Shown here piece by piece: positions 10,405-20,671 of a DNA stretch of 64,000 bases (position 1 is the stretch's first letter; each line of letters starts with the position of its first letter). The position numbers and the translations under genes are program-made. The DNA is taken from assembly GCA_032433765.1 (NCBI GenBank), contig JAVIAB010000160.1, positions 38,280,223-38,344,222 on the forward strand. The letters are read 5' to 3'. This stretch comes from Megaustenia siamemsis. Lineage: Eukaryota; Mollusca; Gastropoda; Stylommatophora; Ariophantidae. The notes under the pieces are model-generated. The model made no database searches, had not been told where the DNA came from, and saw nothing but the letters and a program-made list of their open reading frames with translations.

Positions 10405-11073
10405 ACTGTATGCTAAAGGGAACAATCATCACCATCATGCAGGATAAAAATAAACAGGACAAATCTGAAACAATTACAACGCGTCAAATACTTGGGCACA
10501 ATAATAACATAAGTTGGAAGATGTAAAACATAAATAAAAAGCAGAATAGTTCAGGCCAAAAAAGCATTTTAGAAAATAAAAAAAACGTCTTATGCAACAA
10601 ATCTATGTCAATAGAAGTGAGAAAGAGAGTTCCTCGGTGCTATTTAGAGCCAATTTTGATCTATGGAAGCGAATCATGGACAATAAACAAACAAATGAAA
10701 AGACGATTAGAGGCCAAAGAGATGGGATTTCTCAAAAGAATTTTGAAAGTTCCCTGGACGGCTAGAAAGACCAACAAGGACATTCTCAAAGAGGCCAACA
10801 TAAAAATGGAGCTCATAAGATACATCAGAAAGAAACAATCAACATTTTAGGGCGACATCGTGAGAAGAAGAAAGTTGGAATATTTGGTTACAACTAGCAA
10901 GATACAGGGAAAGACAGATCGCGGACGACAAAGAGAGAAGGGACTAGATAGCTTGGTGTTATGGCATGGAAAACAGTCAACAACAGAACTGATACGATGC
11001 ATGGTGGATAGAAGAAGGTAAAAATACATGATTGCCTACGCCAACCTGTATGCCACATGATGATGATGCATGC
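10405..11073 (+). mobile_element. RTE-like LINE 3' half with (TGA)n tail
   Basis: The translation covers the region after YADD: an IKINETN-like block, ASNTWAQ (decayed KYLGT), then an open stretch at 10605-10850 with YLEPILIYGSESWTINKQMK, GFLKRILKVPWTARKTN and IRKKQSTF. It ends in CCACATGATGATGATGCATG. It is very close to 16680-17321, so it belongs to the same subfamily. Confidence 0.88.
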
Positions 11074-11082
11074 TAATCGCTA

Positions 11083-11275
11083 TTCGGTAGCATAGTGGTT
11101 AGTGCGCTCGTTGCTCAATAGAGGTGTACATGTGGCGAAATAATTTTCTTTTTTCGGACTGACAATGCTTTGGGGTTTACTAAGCTTCTAAAAATAGATA
11201 TAGAGAGCTTTTTTTGTTGATAAGTAGGAGCAGCCTGGCGTGAAATCAATACAATTATCTCCCCACCCCCAAACT
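11083..11275 (+). mobile_element. SINE S1b variant, decayed
   Basis: It begins TAGCATAGTGGTTAGTGCGC (A-box region) and continues with TTTTTTCGGACTGACAATGC and a body matching the S1b copy at 45436-45970. The B box is mutated. Confidence 0.6.
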
Positions 11276-11399
11276 TTTAAAAAAAAAACATAATAATAGT
11301 AATAATAATAAAAAATATAAATGAATACATTTGTCTTTGGTCATGGAATAAGTATATCGGAGATAGTCACGATATTATAATATCGTGTGATTCCGCTGT

Positions 11400-11515
11400 A
11401 AAACTGGATAAAACGTGGGGAAAATAAATATACAACTCTACACAGCAGCTTTGCTAAAAATTAGACAGTATACAATTTAACCGTTTCGGTCATAGGCCTT
11501 CGTCAGTACAACAAA
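11400..11515 (-). repeat. Hairpin module, subtype A
   Basis: On the minus strand: GTACTGACGAAGGCCTATGA then CCGAAACGGTTAAATTG, CTGTCTAATTTTTAGCAAAG, CTGCTGTGTAG, and ACGTTTTATCCAGTTTTAC. Diverged copies in the same order are at 21640-21790 (plus) and 60610-60700 (minus). Confidence 0.65.
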
Positions 11516-11608
11516 CATGTGCAAGACGATCACATAATTAGATTTCTACTTAGCTTCAGTCACTGTCTTGTAAATTCATCCACGAGGTCTGAAGAGGAAG
11601 TGTGTGTA

Positions 11609-11776
11609 CTCTGTCTGTCCGTCCATCCGTCCGTCCGTCTGTCTGTCTATCCGTCCGTCCGTCTGTCCGTCCGTCCGTCCGTCCGTCCGTCCGTCCGTCC
11701 GTCCGTCTGTCTGTCTTTCTGTCCGTCCGTCCGTCTCTCGGTCCGTGCGTCCGTTCGTCCGTCCGTGTGTCCGTCC

Positions 11777-11810
<34 letters not shown>

Positions 11811-11811
11811 A
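11609..11811. repeat. (GTCC/GTCT)n microsatellite, about 200 bp
   Basis: Tetranucleotide array with interruptions. It abuts TATATAATCTTTTCGAGCCG at 11811-11830, which is in reverse complement the 3' end of the (GATA)-tailed LINE family, so the array probably grew from a retrotransposon tail. The apparent Val/Ser/Cys-rich ORFs on both strands are artefacts. Confidence 0.95.
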
Positions 11812-11839
11812 TATAATCTTTTCGAGCCGAAGATGGTAC

Positions 11840-12562
11840 ACAGATCAGAAATTATGGACTGTTTGTGTTAGACAATCAACTTGACTCCTTTTCAAATTAC
11901 ATGCCCAATAAATGTGGATTGTCTCTTCCGTATGATTTTGATATTTCTTTCTTCTTCAACCCGCTTCAAACATTCTCTATTTGTATTTTTTTGTTATCTA
12001 TTCGTAGCATTCTTCTGATAAACCACATCGTAGCTGCCCGTAATGCTCTTAGTGTTGTCTTACTTATCGGCCCTGATTCACTTCATTAGTACAACTAATT
12101 TTATGCAGGACTTTAGGACACGTTTTCTAACATTAATATTAACAATAATTTGTTACATATCATGTTTTTCATTCGATAGAATTCTATTTTTGAACGTCAT
12201 ATGCTGCTTCTATTTTCTGCCATCTGATGTTCATATTGATCCCAATTATTTTAATCTACCCACGTTCTTCAGGATTCTTCCGTTTAATTAATTAATTAAT
12301 TAATTCCGTTTAATTTCCATCCGTTTAATGTGACGTCATGGGACGCACCAAAATGGCAGCTTATTTATATTCGAGCCATGGACTAAGCAATGTTTACTTT
12401 GAACACCACGATATCTGTTATTGCAGCGAGTTGGCAGATTTTTGAAAATGTATTCAAGGGTTTGAACATAAATGTTTGTTCACAGTTCGTTAACCTTCCT
12501 TGTAGATAAAGTCTTTATTTTGATGGCTTCGTTTGTGACCTTGGTAGCTAAGGACCTAACTT
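11840..12562. other. Interval without recognised genes
   Basis: AT-rich. It includes a short (TAAT)n run at 12285-12306. A GTGACGTCATGG site at 12330-12341, a CRE-like palindrome, is noted, but no gene start can be supported. Confidence 0.35.
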
Positions 12563-13425
12563 GTGCAAACGGATGACATTGGCAAGGATCATTTTGAATC
12601 AATGAAGTGGGCTCATTTTGTGTTTAACTCAAAAGCATATGTGCTTTTTAACCAAAGACCTTATTGGGGGGGGGGGGGGACCTCAAGGAAGATATATCCC
12701 CGATGGAAGAATACTAATTGTACTATTAGTCCCATAAATGATTCGCTTCCAGAGGTTTATGATGTAAACAAAGCAGTTTTGTCATTGCAAGTGAATAATG
12801 TCCACACCTATAATTGGTCAGGATTATGTAGTAGCAGCAGCTTTATAGCGAACACAGAAATCATAGGATTGTGCTGTTCTGAAATAGTTATGTCATGCTA
12901 CCCTAGAACTGCCTTTAATGGGATTACTGTGACCACAAACCACTCTCCATGTGTGTGCCACATATTTACACCCAGAAAGAAATACTGAATATAACAACAT
13001 CATATGCCGTCTGTGATATTAATGACCACAGACCAGGAGCCTCCTGTGTGATTGATACAACTGTTGCACCAAGCACTTCATCAGCAGAGCCATTATATGG
13101 AATGTTAATCTGACATTGTTCTTGAATGATGCCCAAGTTAATGAGACATCAGAATCGTGTGGCGGCAGCTACAAGAAGGGAGCAGAGAACATCATCAAGT
13201 TCTGCTGCTATAAAGGAGACTTGCCTTGCTATCCCAGAATTGCATTAAATGGGATCACTGTAGTTGAAAACTTCTCCTCTTGTGTAAACTACACATTCAC
13301 ATCTAAGAGTGTATCAGTGAAGGTCACAAAATCATATTCTCTCTGTGGTTTTACTAACTACAGGTCAGGTGGCTTCTGTTGGATTGGAAATGATAACTTA
13401 CCACCACTGTGTGTCTATATGTTTG
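12563..13425 (+). pseudogene. Tandem cysteine-rich extracellular-type domains, frameshifted
   Basis: Three plus-strand frames join into one colinear protein-like sequence. Frame changes occur near 12975-12988 and near 13105. It shows two copies of one domain of about 90-100 residues. Each copy has a paired Cys (LCCSEI / FCCYKG), then SCYPRTAFNGITV / PCYPRIALNGITV, then NHSPCV / NFSSCV, FTPRK / FTSKS, and a distal TSYAVCD / KSYSLCG with GASCVI / GGFCWI. Many N-x-S/T sites and evenly spaced Cys suggest a secreted or receptor ectodomain. A poly-G run at 12666-12679 adds another likely break. No signal peptide, membrane segment or splice sites are evident, and two repeats without an intron would fit either a retrocopy or one large exon. 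Similarity is lost near 13435, where repeat R1 begins. I do not recognise the family; sequencing errors rather than decay could explain the frameshifts. Confidence 0.6.
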
Positions 13426-13434
13426 GAATTGGAG

Positions 13435-13605
13435 TCATCAACGATGGCCTAACATCATCAAGTGCTACGACGATCATCATTTTCGGGAGGACGCGAACTT
13501 CCATGGTATATGGTGGATAGGCGGCAGGAACCATTGAAGGCTATGTCTGAAAAGTGTTCCTTCTTGCAGTTTCCTCATATTCCAAGTCCGGTTTGTTGCA
13601 GGAGC
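13435..13605 (+). repeat. Dispersed repeat R1
   Basis: Reverse-complement partner of 5936-6112, sharing ATCAACGATGGCCTAACATC and GAGGAAACTGCAAGAAGGAA-type blocks. It directly follows the cysteine-rich pseudogene. Confidence 0.7.
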
Positions 13606-14867
13606 TACTGAGTTAGGTGCTCTGTGCACACCATGAGCTGTGTGTCTCATCCGTTTTGATCCTGTTTCGATATCCCGCTTGTTTACGATGAATGATGATA
13701 TCGTATGACAGGGAACAGTTGGCTGTGTTCACTTTCTGCGCGGTTTCGCCTTATGTCTTTTGGCGTGTGCTGAGACTGCTATGATGGGGACTACAGTTAC
13801 CTTTCTTTGTTTGGGAGATGAGTTAGTAATTCGGATGATTCCACTGGCACGGGCGGTTGAGCAATTATGGATTTTAATTCGTTTGCAGTGATACCGGGGC
13901 CTTCCATAACCATAACCATAACCATAACCATCCGTTTAATTTTACTCTAAATTTCGTTTTTCGTTTTTTTTTATATTATCATAGTTTCTGTCCTTCTGAT
14001 GTTGAGGGTCGTTAAAAAATATGGACACAAGCACCATGTTTCCCATGCGCCTCAGGGCGTGGAGGAAACACTTAGTTACCAACCCCACTCATTAGAATGT
14101 ATTATCAGCGTAGTTGAGATGAGGACTTTATTCGCTTTTGACAACCCGTGTTATACTTTGTTACAAGCGTGGTACGATGGAACTATTCGGTGGGTCAAGA
14201 GTCTTGTTATGTCTCAGTTGTTATCAGTTTCAAGATAGAAGAATTGTAGGAGTGTTGTTGCAGGTGATATGCACGTATGCAAAATAATTTGCAAGGGTTT
14301 TTACAGTTCATTGATAACATGTTTGAATCTGCAGAAAATACAGGGCGTATCGCTTTTAGCCCATTGTAGATAAAGCGTTTGTAAAATAAAGGAGACAAAA
14401 CTGACCTGTCTGATCCCTTAGCTTTATTGTGAACATTTTGGCGCCAACATGATAATATGCAATGCGCGATCTTTCTGCAATCTTCTCTTTTGTGTGTCAG
14501 TTTATTTGTTTCTTATAGTGTTCAATATTTGACATCATCAATCCATTTTCTACTTTGACTACGCCCTCCGCCATCCTGTACGATAGTTTTTACCAGGCCG
14601 TTATATCGCGTGCCATGCCCGTGCAAGCATAACTTCTCTTTCCAGATCGACGTAATAAAGTCTTTGTGTGGGTCTATGTTATTTTGACGATGTTATGAAA
14701 TTATTCATTGTGATGCAATCTCTTTATGAAGTCACTTTACGGCACATATCATTTCCACAACTTCTATTTTCGTTTTCATTTGTACAAATCTGCAAGTAGG
14801 GTCCATGCTTCGCATATATTCAAGAATTTAGTAGCCCCTGTCAGCCATATTTGACTAATGAATGCAT
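13606..14867. other. Interval without recognised genes
   Basis: It holds a short (AACCAT)n run at 13908-13932 and otherwise mixed sequence. Open frames of 63-79 codons near 13999-14398 have no motifs. Confidence 0.35.
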
Positions 14868-17321
14868 TCAATGAATGAAACTGTTGTATTAGGGGATTTC
14901 AATGCAAAGGTAGGAACAGCTAAAGTGCAAAATGTGACCTGGGGGGGGGGGGGGGGTCATGGCCTTGGCGAGACGAATGACAGAGGGTATAGATTGATAG
15001 ATTGGGCAAAGACACATGAAATGATTATAGGTAACACCTGGTTCAAACAACACCCTAGGCGACTATAGACATGGCAAAGCCCAGACAAAAAAGTACACAA
15101 TCAAATTGATTTTATACTGGTACAGAGAAGATTCAGGAATGGGCTAACGTCTGTTAAAACAAGGCCAGGAGCAGATTGTAATAGTGACCATGTACCAGTA
15201 GTTGGAAAGATAAGAATAAAACTGCGGAAGGCACAGAAATCACCAAGAAATATAAAATTAGAACTAGATATGCTAAGAGTAGATAAACAGATGAGTGATA
15301 AGTACAGCATGATAGTACAAAATAGATATAATGTTATTGAGAAAATACAGGACATCCAGGAGCAGTGGGAAATGCTCAAACAATCGATTCATCAAACATC
15401 AAAAGAAGTAATACCAGTGACTAAAAGAATCAACAAAAAGAAATGGATGACAGAAGAAATATTACAACTAATGGACAAAAGAAGAAAACATAAGAAAGAA
15501 GAACGAGCATGCAAAATATTGCACAAAGAGATCCAAAACAAGTGCAAAGAAGCAAAGGAAGGCTGGTTAAAACAGAAATGTGAAGAAATGGAAAAACAAC
15601 AAAAGAAAGACCAAAATTTATGCACAATCAGTTAAATGAATTAACAGGAAGAAAAGAAGTAAAAGTTTCAGGATGTGTGAAATCAAGGGAAGGAAATATA
15701 ATAATGGGACAGGAGAAGACAATGGAAAGATGGACAGAATATATCAGTCAACTCTATGATGATGAAAGACCAGAATTAAACAATTGAAATGAAGACACAG
15801 GACCACCAATAATGCAGAGTGAAGTGGAGGACGCAATTCAACACATGCAAAGAGGCAAAGCTCCAGGTCCTGACAATATATAACAATCGAAGAGATAAAT
15901 GCATTAGGAGAGTTGGGAGTACAAGTCATAACAAAATTACTCAATGACATATATAACACTGGACACATACCCGAGGATCTACTAAAATCTATCTTTGTAG
16001 CCATACCGAAGAAGTCAGGCGCCACTGATTGTGAAGACCATCGCACTATTAGTCTCATGAGCCATATGACTAAAATATTACTAAGAATAATCATGAGACG
16101 TGTAAGGAACAAAATAAAACCAGAAATAAGTGAGGAACAATGTGGATTTGTGGAAGGAAAGGGCACCAATAACGCAATATACATCTTAAGGACATTGATA
16201 GAAAGATTTATAGAGGTAAAGAAAGATCTATATATGTGCTTTATAGACTACACTAAAGCATTTGACAAAGTAAAGCATGTGGAAATAATCAATATGCTGG
16301 AGAAATTAAACATTGATGGCAAGGATCTGCGAATCATAAAAAATATGTACTGGCAACAAACAGCAGCTATACGAATTAACAACCAAACAGGACAATTCCA
16401 ATATATAAAACAAGGAGTCAGACAAGGCTGTGTTCTGTCACCGGACTTGTTTTAACTTTACAGCGAATATATTATGAGATCAATAGCAGACAAAAAAGGA
16501 ATTGAAGTCAACGGTTACAACATAAATAATTTGCGATATGCGGATGACACAGTCTTAATAGCAGAGACAGAGAACGAACTACAAGAAATGATAGACATAA
16601 TAGTAGAAGAAAGCAACAAGAAAGGTCTCAGTCTGAATAGTAAGAAAACAGAAGTAATGGTTATATCGAAGAAACAATCATCACTATCATGCAGCATAAA
16701 AATAAACGAGACAAATCTAAAACAAGTGCAACGTTTCAAATACTTGGGCACAATAATAACATCAGATGGGAGATGCACCACAGAAATAAAAAGCAGAATA
16801 GCTCAGGCCAAAATAGCATTTAAGAAAATGAAAAATATCTTATGCAACAAATCTATGTCAATAAAAATGAGAAAGAGAGTTCATCAATGCTATATAGAAC
16901 CAATTCTGACCTATGGAAGCGAATCATGGACAGTAGACAAACAAATGAAAAGACGATTAGAGGCCACAGAGATGGGATTTCTCAGAAGAATGTTGAAAGT
17001 TCCCTGGACAGATAAAAAGACCAATGAGGAAGTTCTCAAAGAGGCCAACACAAAAAGGGAGCTCCTAAAAAACATCAGAAAGAGGAAATCAACATTTTTG
17101 GGCACATCATGAGAAGAGGAAAGTTGGAATACTTGGTTACAACTGGCAAAATAAAAGGAAAGAGAGATCGCGGACGACAAAGAGAGAAAATACTGGATAG
17201 CTTGGTGTCATGGCATGGAAAACAGTCAACAACAGAACTGATACGATGCACAGTAGATAGACGATTGTGGAGGGACATGATCGCCTACGCCTGCTGGCTT
17301 GGTACTTGATGATGATGATGC
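14868..17321 (+). mobile_element. Best RTE/BovB-like LINE copy: endonuclease C-terminus, reverse transcriptase, (TGA)n tail
   Basis: This is a 2.45-kb copy, 5' truncated inside the endonuclease. Endonuclease blocks: VVLGDFNAKVG (about 14884-14916), IDFILV (about 15107) and SDHVPVVGKI (about 15183-15212), where the SDH carries the catalytic His. Reverse transcriptase: FVAIPKKSGATDCEDHRTIS (about 15990-16050), EEQCGFVEGKGTNNAI, FIDYTKAFDKV with a catalytic Asp (about 16240-16272), QGVRQGCVLSPDLF, and LRYADDTVL (16530-16556) with the catalytic Asp pair. The C-terminus has YIEPILTYGSESWTVDKQMK, LKVPWTDKKTN and the RG-rich GKIKGKRDRGRQREK, ending in GGTACTTGATGATGATGATG. Breaks: a poly-G expansion at 14941-14956, stops near 15066, 15886 and 16453, a frame change near 15620, and a one-base loss in a T run near 17097. 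Such proteins nick target DNA and copy their own RNA in place. Order and motifs match RTE rather than L1 or Jockey. The copy is probably inactive but young, as it holds few lesions. Confidence 0.92.
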
Positions 17322-17460
17322 ATTTAGCCTTCTATCCTGCTTTGCATAAGTTGTCCACGATTCACTGCCATACAGGAGGATACTAATGATGCAGGTACTG
17401 TAAACTGCGACTTTTGTTTTAAATTCAAGAACAGTGACATTTATTTACCATTGTTTCACT
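17322..17460 (-). mobile_element. Possible short LINE fragment
   Basis: On the minus strand the sequence includes CCTGTATGGCAGTGAATCGT followed by GGACAACTTATGC, compatible with a decayed LYGSESWTTY-type block. It directly abuts the tail of the preceding element. The assignment is weak. Confidence 0.35.
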
Positions 17461-17468
17461 TGTGGTAG

Positions 17469-18440
17469 GTCTAAATCTCTGTTAGCTTTGTTAGCTCTAA
17501 ATCTCTGTTAGCTTTGTTAGCTCTAAATCTCTGTTAGCTTTGTTAGCTCTGAATCTCTGTTAGCTTTAAATCTCTGTTAGCTCTAAATCTCTGTTAGTTC
17601 TGTTAGCTCTAAATCTCTGTTAGTTCTGTTAGCTCTAAATCTCTGTTAGCTCTGTTAGCTCTAAATCTCTGTTAGCTCTAAATCTCTGTTAGCTTTGTTA
17701 GCTCTAAATCTCTGTTAGTTCTATTAGCTCTAAATCTCTGTTAGCTCTAAATCTCTGTTAGCTCTAAATCTCTGTTAGCTCTAAATCTCTGTTAGCTTTG
17801 TTAGCTCTAAATATCTGTTAGTTCTGTTAGCTCTAAATCTCTGTTAGCTTTGTTAGCTCTAAATCTCTGTTAGCTTTGTTAGCTCTAAATATCTGTTAGT
17901 TCTGTTAGCTCTAAATCTCTGTTAGCTTTGTTAGCTCTAAATCTCTGTTAGCTTTGTTAGCTCTAAATCTCTGTTAGCTTTGTTAGCTCTAAATATCTGT
18001 TAGCTCTGTTAGCTCTAAATCTCTGTTAGCTTTGTTAGCTCTAAATATTTGTTAGTTCTGTTAGCTCTAAATCTCTGTTAGCTCTAAATCTCTGTTAGCT
18101 CTAAATCTCTATTAGCTCTAAATCTCTGTTAGCTCTAAATCTCTGTTAGCTCTAAATCTCTGTTGGCTTTGTTAGCTCTAAATATCTGTTAGCTCTAAAT
18201 CTCTGTTAGCTTTGTTAGCTCTAAATCTCTGTTAGCTCTAAATCTCTGTTAGCTTTGTTAGCTCTAAATCTCTGTTAGCTTTGTTAGCTCTAAATCTCTG
18301 TTAGCTCTAAATCTCTGTTAGCTTTATTAGCTCTAAATCTATGTTTGCTTTGTTAGCTCTAAATCTCTGTTAGCTTTGTTAGCTCTAAATCTCTGTTAGC
18401 TCTAAATCTGTGTTAGCTTTGTTAGCTCTAAATCTCTGTT
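17469..18440. repeat. Minisatellite of alternating 17-bp and 26-bp units, about 970 bp
   Basis: Built from a 17-bp unit (CTCTAAATCTCTGTTAG) and an optional 9-bp addition (CTTTGTTAG or CTCTGTTAG), giving 17- and 26-bp units in irregular order. Variants such as AAATATCTG recur at spaced positions, which suggests higher-order duplication. No coding potential. Confidence 0.95.
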
Positions 18441-18544
18441 CTTACCTTGGACCGTTAAAGTTGTAGGTGCTTTGTACTTTTGTGACGACTTCTAGCGCAG
18501 CAGCATCATTCTTACATTTTTTTCCCTAATGTTCGTGGCAAATC

Positions 18545-18652
18545 TTAGAAGTTATTTGCGGGTCAACATCATTGCACTCCGAACATGTCCATAGGTGCTC
18601 AGATCTTCACCTCATCATGTCTCGCAGCGTCCAAGGACTGATAACTCCAGTT
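18545..18652. repeat. Dispersed repeat R2, left part (split by a SINE)
   Basis: ATCATTGCACTCCGAACATG followed by TCCATAGGTGCTCAGATC is shared with 23645-23850 and 36405-36460. It resumes at 18944-19072 beyond the SINE. Confidence 0.75.
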
Positions 18653-18943
18653 TTTTGTGTGTGTGTGGATCGTTCGCCAGCTTTTACTTCCATTTAATCC
18701 ATTTTTCCCTGACAGCCGTGTGCACACGAGTCCCTCGCCACACCGGCAGATAACTTCGACATACTCATATTTTTTCCGTCGATAAGTAATTGACGCTTCA
18801 AGCAGGGCCTCGCTGCTGACACCAGGGGTGGTTGCCGCAGAGAAATATCATAAATAAAAATCCCAACCGGTGTAGCCGGGATTTGAACCCACAACCTCTC
18901 TGTCTCGAGGCCGGCGCCTTGCCCCGAGACCAACCCGTCCCCC
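18653..18943 (-). mobile_element. SINE S4, tRNA-like head, inserted in repeat R2
   Basis: On the minus strand the head reads GACGGGTTGGTCTCGGGGCA (A box) and GTGGGTTCAAATCCCGGC (B box), followed by a body ending near 18653. It is bounded by a perfect 11-bp target-site duplication TAACTCCAGTT at 18642-18652 and 18944-18954. The open frame 18694-18933 on this strand is only the SINE. Confidence 0.9.
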
Positions 18944-19072
18944 TAACTCCAGTTCTGTGTTGGTTGATAAATCCTCTTATGCACCATTAAGCTACTCGTT
19001 TTTTTTCTGTATCCATCTTTACCTCCATCTCCTTCATCCGAAGGATTGACGTGGACCTATGGTCGTCGAAGT
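18944..19072. repeat. Dispersed repeat R2, right part
   Basis: AACTCCAGTTCTGTGTTGGT, TGATAAATCCTCTTATGC and CTTCATCCGAAGGATTGACG continue the R2 element as found uninterrupted at 23735-23850. Confidence 0.75.
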
Positions 19073-19227
19073 TCTCCGGCCTGCGAAGTAAACCTGCCCA
19101 GGTCTGACCGCGAGTGTTCATCTCTGTTTCCAGTCTTTTCCATATTTTCATTGGTCTGCCTCGTTTTCGCCATCCATCACATGTTCACTACATTGCAGAT
19201 CGTGTGACTATTTCCTGATCAATTCTG

Positions 19228-19472
19228 AGCACGGTGCGCGTGGCCGTGCGGCTAAAACCACTGTTCCGCTGGCTGAAAAGCCGACGTTCGGTGTTCGAAG
19301 CCTACGGTAGACAGAAAATATTTTTTCTATCGGGGGTGAAATAAAAATCCTGAGTCTTACACGTCGTGGCGACTGCTTGACCAAGCGGCCTTTATCCCTC
19401 TGGTTCTATCGTTGCCCCCCGTCATACACCAGCAATGGTACTATGTGACATAAAGATAGTTAGTAGTTAGTT
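19228..19472 (+). mobile_element. SINE S5 with (GTTA)n tail
   Basis: The head GTGGCCGTGCGGCTAAAACC and the B-box-like GGTGTTCGAAGCC resemble a tRNA promoter. The body ends AGATAGTTAGTAGTTAGTTA. It occurs once in this window, so the call rests on the internal promoter and tail. Confidence 0.65.
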
Positions 19473-19691
19473 AGTTACTCTGAGCACGTCGCCTATCGCG
19501 CTCCATCGTCTTTCTGCTCGCACACGGGAGAATGCCAATTTAATTTTTAATCTTCAGCTGTTCTTGATCAGATTTATACATCTTGAAGAAATTCTTGTTT
19601 TTAATTATATCGTTTTATTTGTCAACTTGTTTTCATTTTATGGAATGGAGAACTGACCATTTCTTTCCTGATTTATATTTACTCATTGCAT

Positions 19692-20013
19692 CGTGGGCCT
19701 CGGTAGCCTAGTTTGGAAAACCACCGACTGGGCTACCGACGTTCGGACAACCTGTGTTCGATTCCCGCTGGAAGCAGTGTGTTGTACTCGTGGTTAGAAA
19801 GAAAATACCCCCGCGGTCAACCCAGCCGCTGGCAGAAATGGGTACCAGGGTATTACTCGGGAAGGTGAGGAATGTCGCCTCGCATCTGAGTTTCGATGCT
19901 TGAGGCGACACGATACCGAAATCTCCGAACATTTCTGGATAGGCGGCCGAGCACATATGGGTGGAAACTTGCGTGCTAAGACGCCGGTTCAAGTCTCGTA
20001 CTTTACCTTTACC
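19692..20013 (+). mobile_element. SINE S6
   Basis: Head GGCCTCGGTAGCCTAGTTTG, B box TGTGTTCGATTCCCG, and a second tRNA-like half at 19930-19995 ending GGTTCAAGTCTCGTAC. The tail is TTTACCTTTACCT. An inverted copy lies at 55645-55930. It looks like a dimeric or composite SINE with two B boxes. Confidence 0.8.
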
Positions 20014-20016
20014 TGT

Positions 20017-20300
20017 TCGGGTCTTGGCCAGAGCAGTACCAATATGGTGTTTGGGTCTGTGGTGGGGGCATATAGAGTCTCTTGCCCAGAGCAGTAGCAT
20101 CTTGGTGTTTGGGTCTGTGGTGGGGGCATATAGAGTCGCTTGCCCAGAGCAGTAGCAACGAGGTGTTCAGGTCTGTGGTGGGAGCATATAGAGTCGCTTG
20201 CCCAGAGCAGTAGCAACGAGGTGTTCAGGTCTGTGGTGGGGGCATATAAAGTCGCTTGCCCAGAGCAGTAGCAACGAGGTGTTCAGGTCTGTGTTTTAAC
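20017..20300. repeat. 58-bp minisatellite, about 4.5 copies
   Basis: The unit CTTGCCCAGAGCAGTAGCAA, then CGAGGTGTTCAGGTCTGTGG and TGGGGGCATATAGAGTCG, follows directly on the S6 tail. Confidence 0.93.
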
Positions 20301-20405
20301 TTCACCTCTGATAGGGAAAAAAAAACATTTCCTCCTACTGGGATTAAAAACCTCGTTCTCCTGATTTGGATCACGACAAGTTATCGATTCTCTCACCCGC
20401 TCTCT
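20281..20405 (+). repeat. Dispersed repeat R3
   Basis: GAGGTGTTCAGGTCTGTGTT, then TTAACTTCACCTCTGATAGG and CTCGTTCTCCTGATTTGGAT. It is shared with 56999-57130 (and weakly 31510-31650). Confidence 0.6.
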
Positions 20406-20559
20406 ATCTCTAAAATAAGTACAACTCTATGTCAATCCAAGTAGTTGCCCGTTTGGCCACCAGGGTCCAGACCTCGTTCAGGTCACGAAACGAATAGAGC
20501 CATTGTCAGCGAATTATGTCAGGAGAAGAGACATGCTTAAAACACTGGGAACAAATACA

Positions 20560-20671
20560 CAAATAATCAACAGCTTTTTTCCCGAGTGTTGTAAACATCC
20601 CCTGCAGTGATTCGCTATCTATCCACTCTAATGTTTCCCCGTCATAATTATATTCATTTATTATTATTTAT
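20560..20671 (+). mobile_element. SINE S2, 3' part only
   Basis: CCCGAGTGTTGTAAACATCC, GATTCGCTATC and ATATTCATTTATTATTATTT match the 3' half of the S2 copies at 25434-25640 and 58045-58275. Confidence 0.65.

Noticed and set aside
12330..12341. CRE-like TGACGTCA as a promoter
   Set aside because: A single short motif with no supported gene start nearby.
13908..13932. Telomere-like repeat
   Set aside because: The unit is AACCAT, only about four copies; it is not the animal TTAGGG repeat.
16515..16781. ORFs antisense to the RTE reverse transcriptase
   Set aside because: Shadow frames of the LINE coding strand.
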